A stretch of 30,250 nt of DNA from DATCDR01 sp036510575. Its GTDB lineage: Bacteria > Actinomycetota > Acidimicrobiia > Acidimicrobiales > Bog-793. Both the position numbers and the translations under genes were made by a program. The notes beneath the pieces were generated by a model that was not told the origin of the DNA, did no database searches, and saw nothing but the letters and a program-made list of their open reading frames with translations. Of this stretch, positions 23,805 to 30,250 are shown one piece after another (the first letter of the stretch is position 1; each line of letters starts with the position of its first letter). The stretch covers positions 1 through 30,250 of the forward strand of contig DATCDR010000150.1 in NCBI GenBank assembly GCA_036510575.1, written 5' to 3'.

Positions 23805-24965
23805 CTAACTGCGAGACGCGTTGCCCCCAGCCTCGTCCTCGAGCGGCACGTTCCACGCGTCGTAGCCGTAGAGCCACGAGGTGTCGTCATCACCGCCATT
23901 CATCCAGGTATTCGCACTGGAGATTGCCTGGATACGCGAGGTACGAGGTTTGCGACTCGCCTCGTAGCGGCCAAAGGCGCTCTCGATGTCCTTTGCCTCT
24001 TGAAGACATCGAGTGAGCACCGCCGCGTCCTCGATCGAGGTCGCTCCGCCTTGGGCCATGTAGGGCGTCATCGGATGGCACGCGTCGCCGAGCAGCACAA
24101 CACGACGGCTGCTCCAGGTCGCGAGCGGCTCCCGCTCAAGAATCGCCCACTTGTGGCAATTAGGACATGCATCAAGCACCGCGATGACGTCAGAATGGAA
24201 ACCCGCATACGCCTCGCGTAGCTCGTTCACGTCTCCCGTTGCGGACCACGATTCCTCAGTGAGCCAGTCGGTGGACTCAGGCACGCTCGTGACGAAGTAC
24301 AGCTGGGTCCGGTCCTTGGCGGTGAAGTAGATCACGATATGGCGGTCAGTTCCCCACCACTTCGTCCTCGAATCGCCCACGACCGCCGGATCCGTCAGGC
24401 GGCTCGCGTCATAGACCGAGCGGTAAGCGATCCGGCCTTTATGGATCGGCTTGTCGGGACCAATAATGAGATCGCGCACGGCCGAGTGCACGCCATCGGC
24501 ACCGATAACCAAGTCGGTGGCGACCCGTGTGCCGTCGGCGAACGCGAGCTCGACTCGGTCGCCAACCTCGTCGAGCCCGATTAGCCGCTTGTCGAAATGC
24601 ACCGTCGCGAGAGGAACTGGAGCACACAATGCCTCATGCAAATCCGCTCGGTGCATGCAGAGGAAGGGGGCGCCGTACAAGCTCGCCGGCATCGGGAGCT
24701 CCCGCTTGATCTCGCCGGTGTCCCACACTCGATTGAGGTGTGAGCACGGAGCGAATGAGGTCTCCTGCAACCCCTCGAGCACCCCGAGACCTCGCAGCAC
24801 GTTGCACGAGTTGGGCAACATCTGGATGCCTGCCCCTACGCGCGCGAACTGGCGCGCCTGCTCATAAACCTCGACGTTGAACCCTGCTCGCCGCAGCGCG
24901 AGCGTCGCTGCCATTCCTCCGATCCCTGCACCAATCACCGAGATGGAGAGCTTGTCGTGATTCAT
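23805..24965 (-). CDS. FAD-dependent aromatic monooxygenase, NicC/salicylate hydroxylase-like
   Basis: A 386-residue group A flavoprotein monooxygenase. FAD-binding motifs: GAGIGGMAA (about 11-19), DLVIGADGVHSAVR (the DG motif, about 155) and GDACHPMTPYMAQGG (about 291-305). The sequence resembles 6-hydroxynicotinate 3-monooxygenase throughout, notably VGAGIQMLPNS, KWWGTDRHIVIY and the tail ANTWMNGG...WLYGYDAWNVPLE. The reaction would be NAD(P)H/O2-dependent, often decarboxylating, hydroxylation of a hydroxylated (hetero)aromatic acid, yielding a diol for ring cleavage by an enzyme such as the LigB-type neighbour. ATG 24965 has AGGAC about ten bases upstream. Substrate assignment is inference. 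Confidence 0.85.
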   Translation of the reverse strand: MNHDKLSISVIGAGIGGMAATLALRRAGFNVEVYEQARQFARVGAGIQMLPNSCNVLRGLGVLEGLQETSFAPCSHLNRVWDTGEIKRELPMPASLYGAPFLCMHRADLHEALCAPVPLATVHFDKRLIGLDEVGDRVELAFADGTRVATDLVIGADGVHSAVRDLIIGPDKPIHKGRIAYRSVYDASRLTDPAVVGDSRTKWWGTDRHIVIYFTAKDRTQLYFVTSVPESTDWLTEESWSATGDVNELREAYAGFHSDVIAVLDACPNCHKWAILEREPLATWSSRRVVLLGDACHPMTPYMAQGGATSIEDAAVLTRCLQEAKDIESAFGRYEASRKPRTSRIQAISSANTWMNGGDDDTSWLYGYDAWNVPLEDEAGGNASRS

Positions 24966-25546
24966 GGCTGTACGTCCTACTACCCGTTCGAGGTCTGGAA
25001 ACTGATCCTGAGCGACAAGCCCGGCGCCGGTCGCCTCTCGAGAACCGGTCGCCTCGGCCGAGAGGCAGCCGGCTAGCAGGCGGCCGAGGGTCTAGGCGTG
25101 TCTGGGGCAGAACAGCGTAAGCCTTCGAGACCAAGGACCTCGATGTTCCGACGATTCGCATCTGCGCTCAAGTCCGGTAGCCCCGGCAGCGATGAGACTC
25201 TCACCACCGGGTTGGAACAACTCCTTAGGTCATCGCTCGATCACCAGGTCTCGATAACGTCAACGAGTTCTCGCCTAGTCAGCCGCTTACGAACCATCGC
25301 TAGGTGCGCTCACGCCCACCGGCGCTGAGCCATCAGCGGAGCGCGTTCTTTGAATAATCATTCGACGGGCCGACATGAAAAGCCGAGCGCTCCGGGCTCT
25401 CGCCGTCGACGATCGGGCGGATCTGGACTCAGGCCTGACTTGACGAACTCGTTTCAATTCTGATAGGGAAAGGAGACAGGGCATTTGAGATGCCGCCTTG
25501 CGTCTAGTCAAGGTCGGCCTCAACCCTTAGCGTGGGGGGTTATCAG
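24966..25546. other. Long divergent intergenic region
   Basis: About 580 bases between the leftward monooxygenase and the rightward binding-protein gene. It must hold both promoters, but no clear -35/-10 pair stands out. Frames are short; a minus-strand 18-codon ORF (MVRKRLTRRELVDVIETW, near 25245-25298) looks protein-like but is unplaceable. A GGGGGG run at 25534-25539 is the ribosome-binding site of the next gene. Confidence 0.4.
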
Positions 25547-27124
25547 ATGGGCGTCATAAAGCGCTTCGTGAACGCGCTGTCGTTGCGGAGTCGACCGTGG
25601 AAGCTTGCAGGTTCCGTCACAGTTGTTGTCCTTCTGACAATTGCAGTGGACATATCGCCTAGTACCGCGGCGGGTACCAATGTGAGAAACGGAGGCACGC
25701 TCACGTATCTTCAGGAGAATCTGTCGTGGCCGACATTCGATCCAACGATCGCGTCATTTTCAACCGTGAGTCAGCCCCTCATGTCTCTCGTGTATGGAAA
25801 TCTCTTCACTATTGGGCCCAACAACACTTTCGTACCCGGTCTCGCGACGCGCTACTCATTCAGTAATGACAACAAGACGTTTACCTTGAACACCCGGACG
25901 GGCGTGACGTTCCAAGACGGTACGCCGTTCAACGCGACTGCCGTCGCGCTGAACCTGACCCGGGACAGCGCGAAGACAAGCGGCTGCCTGTGTCTGACAG
26001 CACTGAAGAACGCGACGTCGATCACAGCTCCGAACGACCACACCGTCGTCATGAACTTCAGCGTGCCCGACGGCGTGATCCTTGCCACGCTGTCAACCTC
26101 GCCGGCGACATACATAATTTCCCCGGCAGCGCTCTCGAGCCAGGGCTCAAACTACGGCGCGACCCCGGTGGGAGCAGGTCCCTACAAGGTGGTGAGCGAC
26201 ATCATCGATTCGACGATCACGCTCGGTCGCTGGCCCGGGTATTGGGACGCGAGGGCGACTCACGTCAGCCAGATCACGGTCACTTCGGAGACCACCGGAG
26301 CCTCCGGACTCGCGTCTGTGCAGAGTGGCGGTGCCCAGATTTTCGACTTGACGAGCGACCCTGCGACACAAAAGGCCGCGAAGCAGTCCGGGCTCAACAT
26401 CGAGACCGAGCACATCAGCGGGAACTTCCTCTACATGGACTTCAATACGGCGCCGTTCAACAACAAGCTGGCGCGCGAAGCTATGCAGTACGCGACCAAC
26501 GCGAAGGCACTGGATAGCGTGCTCTACTACGGCTACGGGCCCGCGAGCGAGACGCTCATCGGGCCGCAACAGATCGCCTACTTCGGCAGCACATTGCCCG
26601 GGTACCGGTCCTACAAGCTGAAAAAGGCGAAGCAGCTCGTCTCCCAGCTTGGTGGGCTCTCGTTCACGTTGATCAGTATCGGCACCACGCCGACCGCTAT
26701 TGCCGAGATGGAAGCCGTTCAAAAGCAGTGGGCACAAGCGGGAATCCAGGTCACGCTCGACCCGCTCACCTTGCCGGCAGGACTAAAAGAGCTCGAGAGT
26801 GGAACCTACCAAGCGGTTATCGCCGGATACCCGGCACAGGACGACAGCCCGCTCACCCTCGCCACGTCGCTTGTATGCCCGGTGTACTTTTCGCCAGGCT
26901 TCTGCGACCCGACGGTGACTCGCTACGCAGAGCAGGCACTCCAAACTAAGTCATTCACAGCGCAGGCGACCCTCATGAAAAAGGCGGTCACGCTAGCTGT
27001 CGTCAATGACGCCGCGTACGTCCCACTCAATTCAACCCCGGGTTCCGTGGTGCTGACGAAGAACGTCCACAACTTCGTGTACGAAGGCGGCGCGCTCTAC
27101 CTCTCGGGGGTGTGGTTGTCCTAG
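25547..27124 (+). CDS. Orphan oligopeptide-type (family 5) substrate-binding protein
   Basis: A 525-residue secreted protein. A basic N-terminus (MGVIKRFVNALSLRSRPWKL) precedes a hydrophobic signal helix and a processing region near STAAGT. The mature protein opens with GGTLTYLQENLSWPTFDP and has the family-5 signatures LATRYSFSNDNKTFTL, VGAGPYKVV, GYWD and FLYMDFNTAPFNN. Cysteines (SGCLCL, VCPVYFSPGFCDP) may form disulfides. ATG 25547 is seven bases after a GGGGGG ribosome-binding site and is preferred to GTG 25532. No permease or ATPase genes adjoin it in the window, so it is an orphan; its place beside catabolic genes suggests uptake of their substrate, but this is inferred. Confidence 0.88.
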   Translation: MGVIKRFVNALSLRSRPWKLAGSVTVVVLLTIAVDISPSTAAGTNVRNGGTLTYLQENLSWPTFDPTIASFSTVSQPLMSLVYGNLFTIGPNNTFVPGLATRYSFSNDNKTFTLNTRTGVTFQDGTPFNATAVALNLTRDSAKTSGCLCLTALKNATSITAPNDHTVVMNFSVPDGVILATLSTSPATYIISPAALSSQGSNYGATPVGAGPYKVVSDIIDSTITLGRWPGYWDARATHVSQITVTSETTGASGLASVQSGGAQIFDLTSDPATQKAAKQSGLNIETEHISGNFLYMDFNTAPFNNKLAREAMQYATNAKALDSVLYYGYGPASETLIGPQQIAYFGSTLPGYRSYKLKKAKQLVSQLGGLSFTLISIGTTPTAIAEMEAVQKQWAQAGIQVTLDPLTLPAGLKELESGTYQAVIAGYPAQDDSPLTLATSLVCPVYFSPGFCDPTVTRYAEQALQTKSFTAQATLMKKAVTLAVVNDAAYVPLNSTPGSVVLTKNVHNFVYEGGALYLSGVWLS

Positions 27125-27250
27125 CTACCGGAGAGAACTACGTGTTTAGACGTCAGTCGCTGGCGTGGCTCTGAAGAGGCACAGCGATGGCGTATTCCGC
27201 TCCCACGATCGGGGCAGCAACGAAGGTTACTTAAGGAGGGAAATAAAGAC

Positions 27251-27640
27251 ATGGCTAAGATTCAACATATTGCGATTTCCTGCAAAGAGAACGAAGCGCT
27301 TGCCGAGTTCTATAAGCAAGCTTTTGGTATGCGTGAAGTATTTCGCCACTCCCCTGAAGGCCACCCAGATGTGGTAGGGATCTACCTTACGGACGGTCAT
27401 ATAAACTTGGCCCTATTACCAAATTCTGGTAATCACCCGGAAGGGATTAACCACTTCGGTTTCGTGGTCGACGACATTGAGTCGACCCGCGAGCTCGCGG
27501 TGGCCGCGGGGGGTAAGCCGGGTAGCGATGACCTGCCACGGGACGGGAGGTACGCGGACGGTTACGTGGTTGATCCTTCCGGTACGCGAGTAGACATGTC
27601 CGATAAGGGTTGGGATATCGGAGATGGGCGTCCAACGTAG
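27251..27640 (+). CDS. VOC/glyoxalase-fold protein
   Basis: A 129-residue single-unit VOC protein. First beta-alpha-beta module: MAKIQHIAISCKENEALAEF then YKQAFGMREVF, with candidate metal ligand H6. Second module: GINHFGFVVDDIESTRELAV and a closing YVVDPSGTRVDMSD. The site usually filled by Glu in the last strand is Asp or Val here, so metal binding may be altered. Shine-Dalgarno AAGGAGGG (27233-27240) lies ten bases before the ATG. The first third is conspicuously AT-richer than neighbouring genes (27 of the first 60 bases are G or C, against 36 of 60 at 27541-27600), which suggests recent transfer or a mosaic. VOC proteins act as dioxygenases, lyases or isomerases; no specific role can be fixed. 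Confidence 0.85.
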   Translation: MAKIQHIAISCKENEALAEFYKQAFGMREVFRHSPEGHPDVVGIYLTDGHINLALLPNSGNHPEGINHFGFVVDDIESTRELAVAAGGKPGSDDLPRDGRYADGYVVDPSGTRVDMSDKGWDIGDGRPT

Positions 27641-27964
27641 CTAAGCCTGGCTTTGTTTCTAGGTGGCCCAAAACCTCGTGGAAATTGGCGGATTGCGGTC
27701 GGAATGTCGTTGGCCGAACCACCGCGCGAGCCAAACTGCCACATTTATATGGCGAGTACGTTCGTCACGAACAACGAGGCTCGTGCGCACCGCGGTGTGT
27801 AGCTCGACGAGCCGAGCCCCCGAATCCACATGGTGATCGACAACGGAGTCGTCATCCGCCGTGACTCCATCGGTGGCAGAGACCAGCGGCCGGTCTCGCG
27901 AAGTAGGCCTCGCCGGGACCGGACCAGGTAGTCGCGCTCCTCCCGGGCGGGGCGCGGAAAGCGG
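27641..27964. other. Stretch without a recognised gene
   Basis: A minus-strand frame (27659-28006) contains the plausible segment VVDHHVDSGARLVELHTAVR but no family motif, and plus-strand frames are short. Part of it may be the lost beginning of the integrase-like gene that follows. Confidence 0.3.
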
Positions 27965-28360
27965 TTGGAGTGCGAGGGCAATGCTCGCGCCGCGCACGTC
28001 GAGCACCGACGGGTCGTCGCCGCGGCATTGCCGGCGAACAAGGCACGGGCGAAGAACCTCCTCTTTGCCGCCTCACGTCTCGTCTTGTTCGCGCTCGACG
28101 TCGGCCTCGTCTTAGACCAGCAGATGCTGCTTTGCGACGCGGTGATCGAGCGCTTCTGTGCTTCGGCGAAGGTGGGCTCGCTGGCCTCTCGCCGCACCTT
28201 GCGCGCCAACTACCTTCCAGCGAATCGAACCAGTGCCGCGACCGGCAACGTATAGGGTCGCGCCACCACCTCGCGACCGGACCAACCATGCGACAGCCTC
28301 TGAACTGCTCTTTCGCGGAGATTCCAGCGCCACCAGGAATCAACTCGTCGTGCGTTGTGT
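27965..28360 (+). pseudogene. Integrase-like (tyrosine recombinase-associated) N-terminal remnant
   Basis: The plus-strand frame 27965-28255 reads AAALPANKARAKNLLFAASR, then LVLFALDVGLVLDQQMLLCD and AVIERFCASAKVGSLASRRT. From memory this follows an actinobacterial integrase-like family (pattern A-L-P-x-x-x-x-R-A-x-x-L-L-x-A-A-x-R-L ... V-G-L-x-L ... L-L-x-x-x-V-I-E-R-F ... R-R-T-L-R-x-N). The expected next part appears in a second frame near 28242 (YRVAPPPRDRTNHATASEL), so the gene is frameshifted. The catalytic C-terminus is missing. It directly adjoins the 3' end of the group II intron, which is on the opposite strand. Confidence 0.45.
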
Positions 28361-28448
28361 GAGGTAGGCCGCTGGTTTGGCAATCCGTGACGTCACCTGC
28401 AAGCGCTGGCCCGAGGGTTTCTCGCTCATCTCAGCCACGTCCGTGATC

Positions 28449-28462
28449 CCGCTCCCCAGCGG
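28449..28462 (-). ncRNA. Putative intron domain VI hairpin
   Basis: On the minus strand CCGCT, a GGGG loop and AGCGG form a perfect 5-bp stem just after domain V, followed by GGATCACGG, which offers candidate branch-point adenosines. Domain VI supplies the bulged A for splicing. It is shorter than usual, so the assignment is tentative. Confidence 0.4.
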
Positions 28463-28470
28463 CCCCCTAT

Positions 28471-28504
28471 CAAACCGTGCATGCCGTTCTCCGGCACACG
28501 GCTT
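28471..28504 (-). ncRNA. Group II intron domain V
   Basis: Exactly 34 nucleotides. On the minus strand it starts AAGCCGTGTGCCGG, has a purine-rich GAGAA loop and ends GCATGCACGGTTTG. The opening A-G-C catalytic triad, the CCGTG/CACGG lower stem and the upper stem with a 3'-side bulge match the highly conserved domain V that forms the ribozyme active site. It lies 11 bases after the reverse-transcriptase stop, the normal position. Confidence 0.8.
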
Positions 28505-28515
28505 CCCGACACCGT

Positions 28516-29916
28516 TCACCCCAGTGCATGCGCCGTCTTGTAGGCCACTGTTCCAGTCAGCCGGTAGACCCCGAGGCTCGTGAACCACCCGTAGTTGAAC
28601 CGAGTGGCCCAGTTGCGTCCAGGAAGACCGTGCTTGTTGCTCGCCAGGATTGCCATCCGTAGGTGGACGTAGCTGTTGACGATGGCGAACTTCTTCGATG
28701 AGTTTCCATGTCGGAAGTAGCCAGCCCATCCCCGAAGCACGGGGTTCAGCCGATCCACCACAGCGTCGAGAGATGACCCGACGAATCGCCGTTGGGTCAT
28801 CTCCTTGACCTTGGCCTTGATCGAGGCCATGGCCCGGTCAGACGGCCACTTCAACAGGTAGTAACGACCCGGCCACTTCAAGGACTCACACATGTGATTG
28901 TGAAAGCCCAGGAAATCAAAGCCCTCTTTCCCTCCGGTGAGGTTGACGATCCTGGTCTTGTCGGGATGCAGTCGCAGCCCGAGCGTGGCCAGCACCGTCT
29001 CGGCAATGGAGCGTGCCGTCTCGGCACGCTCTTTTGTCGGACAGAGGACGACCCAGTCGTCGGCAAACCTGACGAGCTTTCCTGTCTCGCGTCTCGCCTT
29101 GTACATCTCCTCATCGAGGACGCTCAAGGCGATGTTGCAGAGCAACGGTGAGATCGGAGAACCCTGCGGGGTTCCCGAGGTGACATCGGAGTACACGCCT
29201 CCTTCGATGATCCCGGCCCGGAGCCAACTCCGGAGCAGCTTCAACATCGCCCGGTCAGAGACCCGGCGCTCGATGATCGCCATCAGTGCGTCCTGGTCGA
29301 TCTCGTCGAAGCAGCTTTTGATGTCAGCGTCGAGCACCCATTGCGCTCCCTGATTCGCCGTCTGGCGAATGACCTCGAGAGCGTCATGAGCCGACCGCTT
29401 CGGTCGGAAACCGAAACTCGCCGGACTGAAGTCGGCCTCGAATATCGGTTCGAGGACGAGCTTGGCCGCACTCATCAGCACCCGGTCACGGAGAGCGGGT
29501 ATGCCGAGCGGCCTGGTCTCACCAGACTTCCCGGCCTTTGGGATGTTCACTCGTCGTAGTGGCTGTGGCCGATAACGCTTCGCCTTCACCTCTTTGGCGA
29601 GTGAGTCGAGGAAGGAGCTGACCCCTTCTGTCCCCCCGGCTTCGACCGAGTCGATTGAGACCCCGTCTGTGCCGGGCGCACCCTGGTTGGTGGCCACGTT
29701 GACCCACGCCTGCCACATCACGTCACTGCGGGTGAGCTTGTCGTAGAGGGCGTGGAATCTCCGTGTTGGATCCTGCTTGGCACTGCGGTAGAGCACACGT
29801 TGGAGGGCTTGGAGATTACTGACGCCTTCGTCTTTGACGACGTCGCTTGCCCGTGTCCGGGCATGGTTGTCGCCACCTTCGTCGGCAGCGGTTGGCTGAT
29901 CTAGTCGTTTCGACAC
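28516..29916 (-). CDS. ltrA: Group II intron reverse transcriptase/maturase
   Basis: A 466-residue intron-encoded protein. RT blocks in order: NQGAPGTDGVSIDSVEAGG (RT1), KRYRPQPLRRVNIPKAGKSG then ETRPLGIPALRDRVLMSA (RT2), FSPASFGFRPKRSAHDAL (RT3), WVLDADIKSCFDEID (RT4, catalytic Asp), GTPQGSPISPLLCNIAL (RT5) and LVRFADDWVVLC (RT5 active site, FADD, about 284-288, where YADD is usual). The maturase X region follows (LNPVLRGWAGYFRHGNSSKKF, about 390-415). There is no H-N-H endonuclease motif. Starts at GTG 29916 with GGAG about eight bases upstream, inside intron domain IV. It splices and mobilises the host intron. Confidence 0.95.
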   Translation of the reverse strand: MSKRLDQPTAADEGGDNHARTRASDVVKDEGVSNLQALQRVLYRSAKQDPTRRFHALYDKLTRSDVMWQAWVNVATNQGAPGTDGVSIDSVEAGGTEGVSSFLDSLAKEVKAKRYRPQPLRRVNIPKAGKSGETRPLGIPALRDRVLMSAAKLVLEPIFEADFSPASFGFRPKRSAHDALEVIRQTANQGAQWVLDADIKSCFDEIDQDALMAIIERRVSDRAMLKLLRSWLRAGIIEGGVYSDVTSGTPQGSPISPLLCNIALSVLDEEMYKARRETGKLVRFADDWVVLCPTKERAETARSIAETVLATLGLRLHPDKTRIVNLTGGKEGFDFLGFHNHMCESLKWPGRYYLLKWPSDRAMASIKAKVKEMTQRRFVGSSLDAVVDRLNPVLRGWAGYFRHGNSSKKFAIVNSYVHLRMAILASNKHGLPGRNWATRFNYGWFTSLGVYRLTGTVAYKTAHALG

Positions 29917-30250
29917 TGGCCTACTCCGTCTTGTCCTTCGCCTGCATCGGTGAAGCAGGGGTCCTTCGCTCGGGGCGGGTTATGTTGTCCCGCCCGTCAT
30001 CACTACTTCGACCCCCTCCGACTCCCTCTCGGCTGCCTGTCACTTCCCGGGTTCGCCGGTTATAGACAGACGCACTCCCCATCCCCGCAGGACGAGGGCC
30101 GAGGAGGGCCTTTTGCGGTAGGGACCGCCCTTGCGGGCGGCCCCCCGCACAGATCCCAGCGAGCGGAACTACCGCACTGGGCTCCTGCCTCAGGTGTTGG
30201 CGTAAAAGCGTGCCTCTGGGAAAGGGTGCAGCACATGGGCAGGCGGGAGC

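Larger units (their letters stand above)
28440..30250 (-). mobile_element. Group II intron, 3' portion; 5' end beyond the window
   Basis: The minus strand holds a reverse transcriptase/maturase gene followed within about 12 bases by a 34-nt domain V and a small hairpin that fits domain VI, so the intron's 3' end lies near 28440. Upstream of the protein start (29917-30250) there is a structured non-coding leader with hairpins and the block GAGTCGGAGGGGGTCG (read on the minus strand), typical of intron domains I-IV. About 330 bases of leader is less than the usual length, so the 5' boundary is probably outside the window. The protein has RT and maturase regions but no visible endonuclease domain. 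Confidence 0.8.

Noticed and set aside
22964..25140. Two similar short segments (GTCTAGGCGT, then AGCCTT..AGACCAA) near 22964/23095 and 25090/25120 as a shared regulatory site
   Set aside because: The spacing between the two parts differs greatly between copies and the matches are short and imperfect.
25287..25523. A 78-codon minus-strand ORF in the divergent intergenic region
   Set aside because: Arg/Ser-rich with no motif and no ribosome-binding site; likely chance.
30118..30150. Strong GC hairpin near the window end as a terminator
   Set aside because: It lies in the expected intron leader and has no T-run; more likely part of the group II intron fold.
1..30250. CRISPR arrays, rRNA or tRNA genes
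   Set aside because: No regularly spaced direct repeats, no rRNA-like conserved blocks and no cloverleaf with a T-loop consensus were found by eye.

Overview
The window is GC-rich with a strong G/C preference at third codon positions. Its gene families are typical of Actinobacteria: a PadR/HAAS pair, MalT-like (LAL) LuxR fragments, an F420-dependent (LLM) oxidoreductase remnant, an SNF2/SWIM pair and promoters that abut the start codon. I infer a free-living actinobacterium, perhaps near the Acidimicrobiia. No rRNA, tRNA or CRISPR array is visible, so the placement is family-level inference.

Layout. (1) 1-5533: the start of a DedA-type gene runs left, and a tightly overlapping four-gene operon runs right: OmpR-type response regulator, histidine kinase, membrane-anchored double beta-propeller (kelch-like plus YncE-like) and a DoxX-like polytopic membrane protein. 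A perfect 24-bp inverted repeat lies between the divergent starts. (2) 5798-6979: a PadR regulator with a palindromic operator over its -10 box, coupled to a HAAS-type membrane protein. (3) 7001-11893: an IS1634-type transposase scrap, then a leftward set of HEPN-like protein, SNF2 helicase and SWIM zinc-finger protein. (4) 12098-17243: a small 4-TM protein, an intact MDR oxidoreductase, several small ORFs and many decayed gene pieces (MDR tail, three LuxR-family fragments, a frameshifted ABM-like gene). (5) 17244-21102: a complete leftward ABC importer of the ferric-iron/phosphonate type (binding protein, fused permease, ATPase). (6) 21324-27640: a patchy catabolic region with a LigB-type extradiol dioxygenase, a NicC-like FAD monooxygenase, an orphan oligopeptide-type binding protein and a VOC protein, interspersed with LLM, MetE-like and IS110 remnants. 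(7) 27965-30250: a decayed integrase-like gene and the 3' part of a group II intron with its reverse transcriptase and a recognisable domain V; the intron's 5' end appears to lie beyond the window.

The first operon reads as a self-contained envelope-sensing unit: the kinase signals to the regulator, whose likely target is the phased repeat ahead of its own operon, and the outputs are an extracytoplasmic propeller and a DoxX-like membrane protein. The monooxygenase and dioxygenase together suggest hydroxylation and then ring cleavage of a (hetero)aromatic acid, with the loose binding protein possibly supplying substrate. Much of 12.7-17.2 kb and 21.3-28.4 kb is a graveyard of frameshifted genes, which marks these as accessory DNA. 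All family names come from motif recognition by eye; no database search was run.
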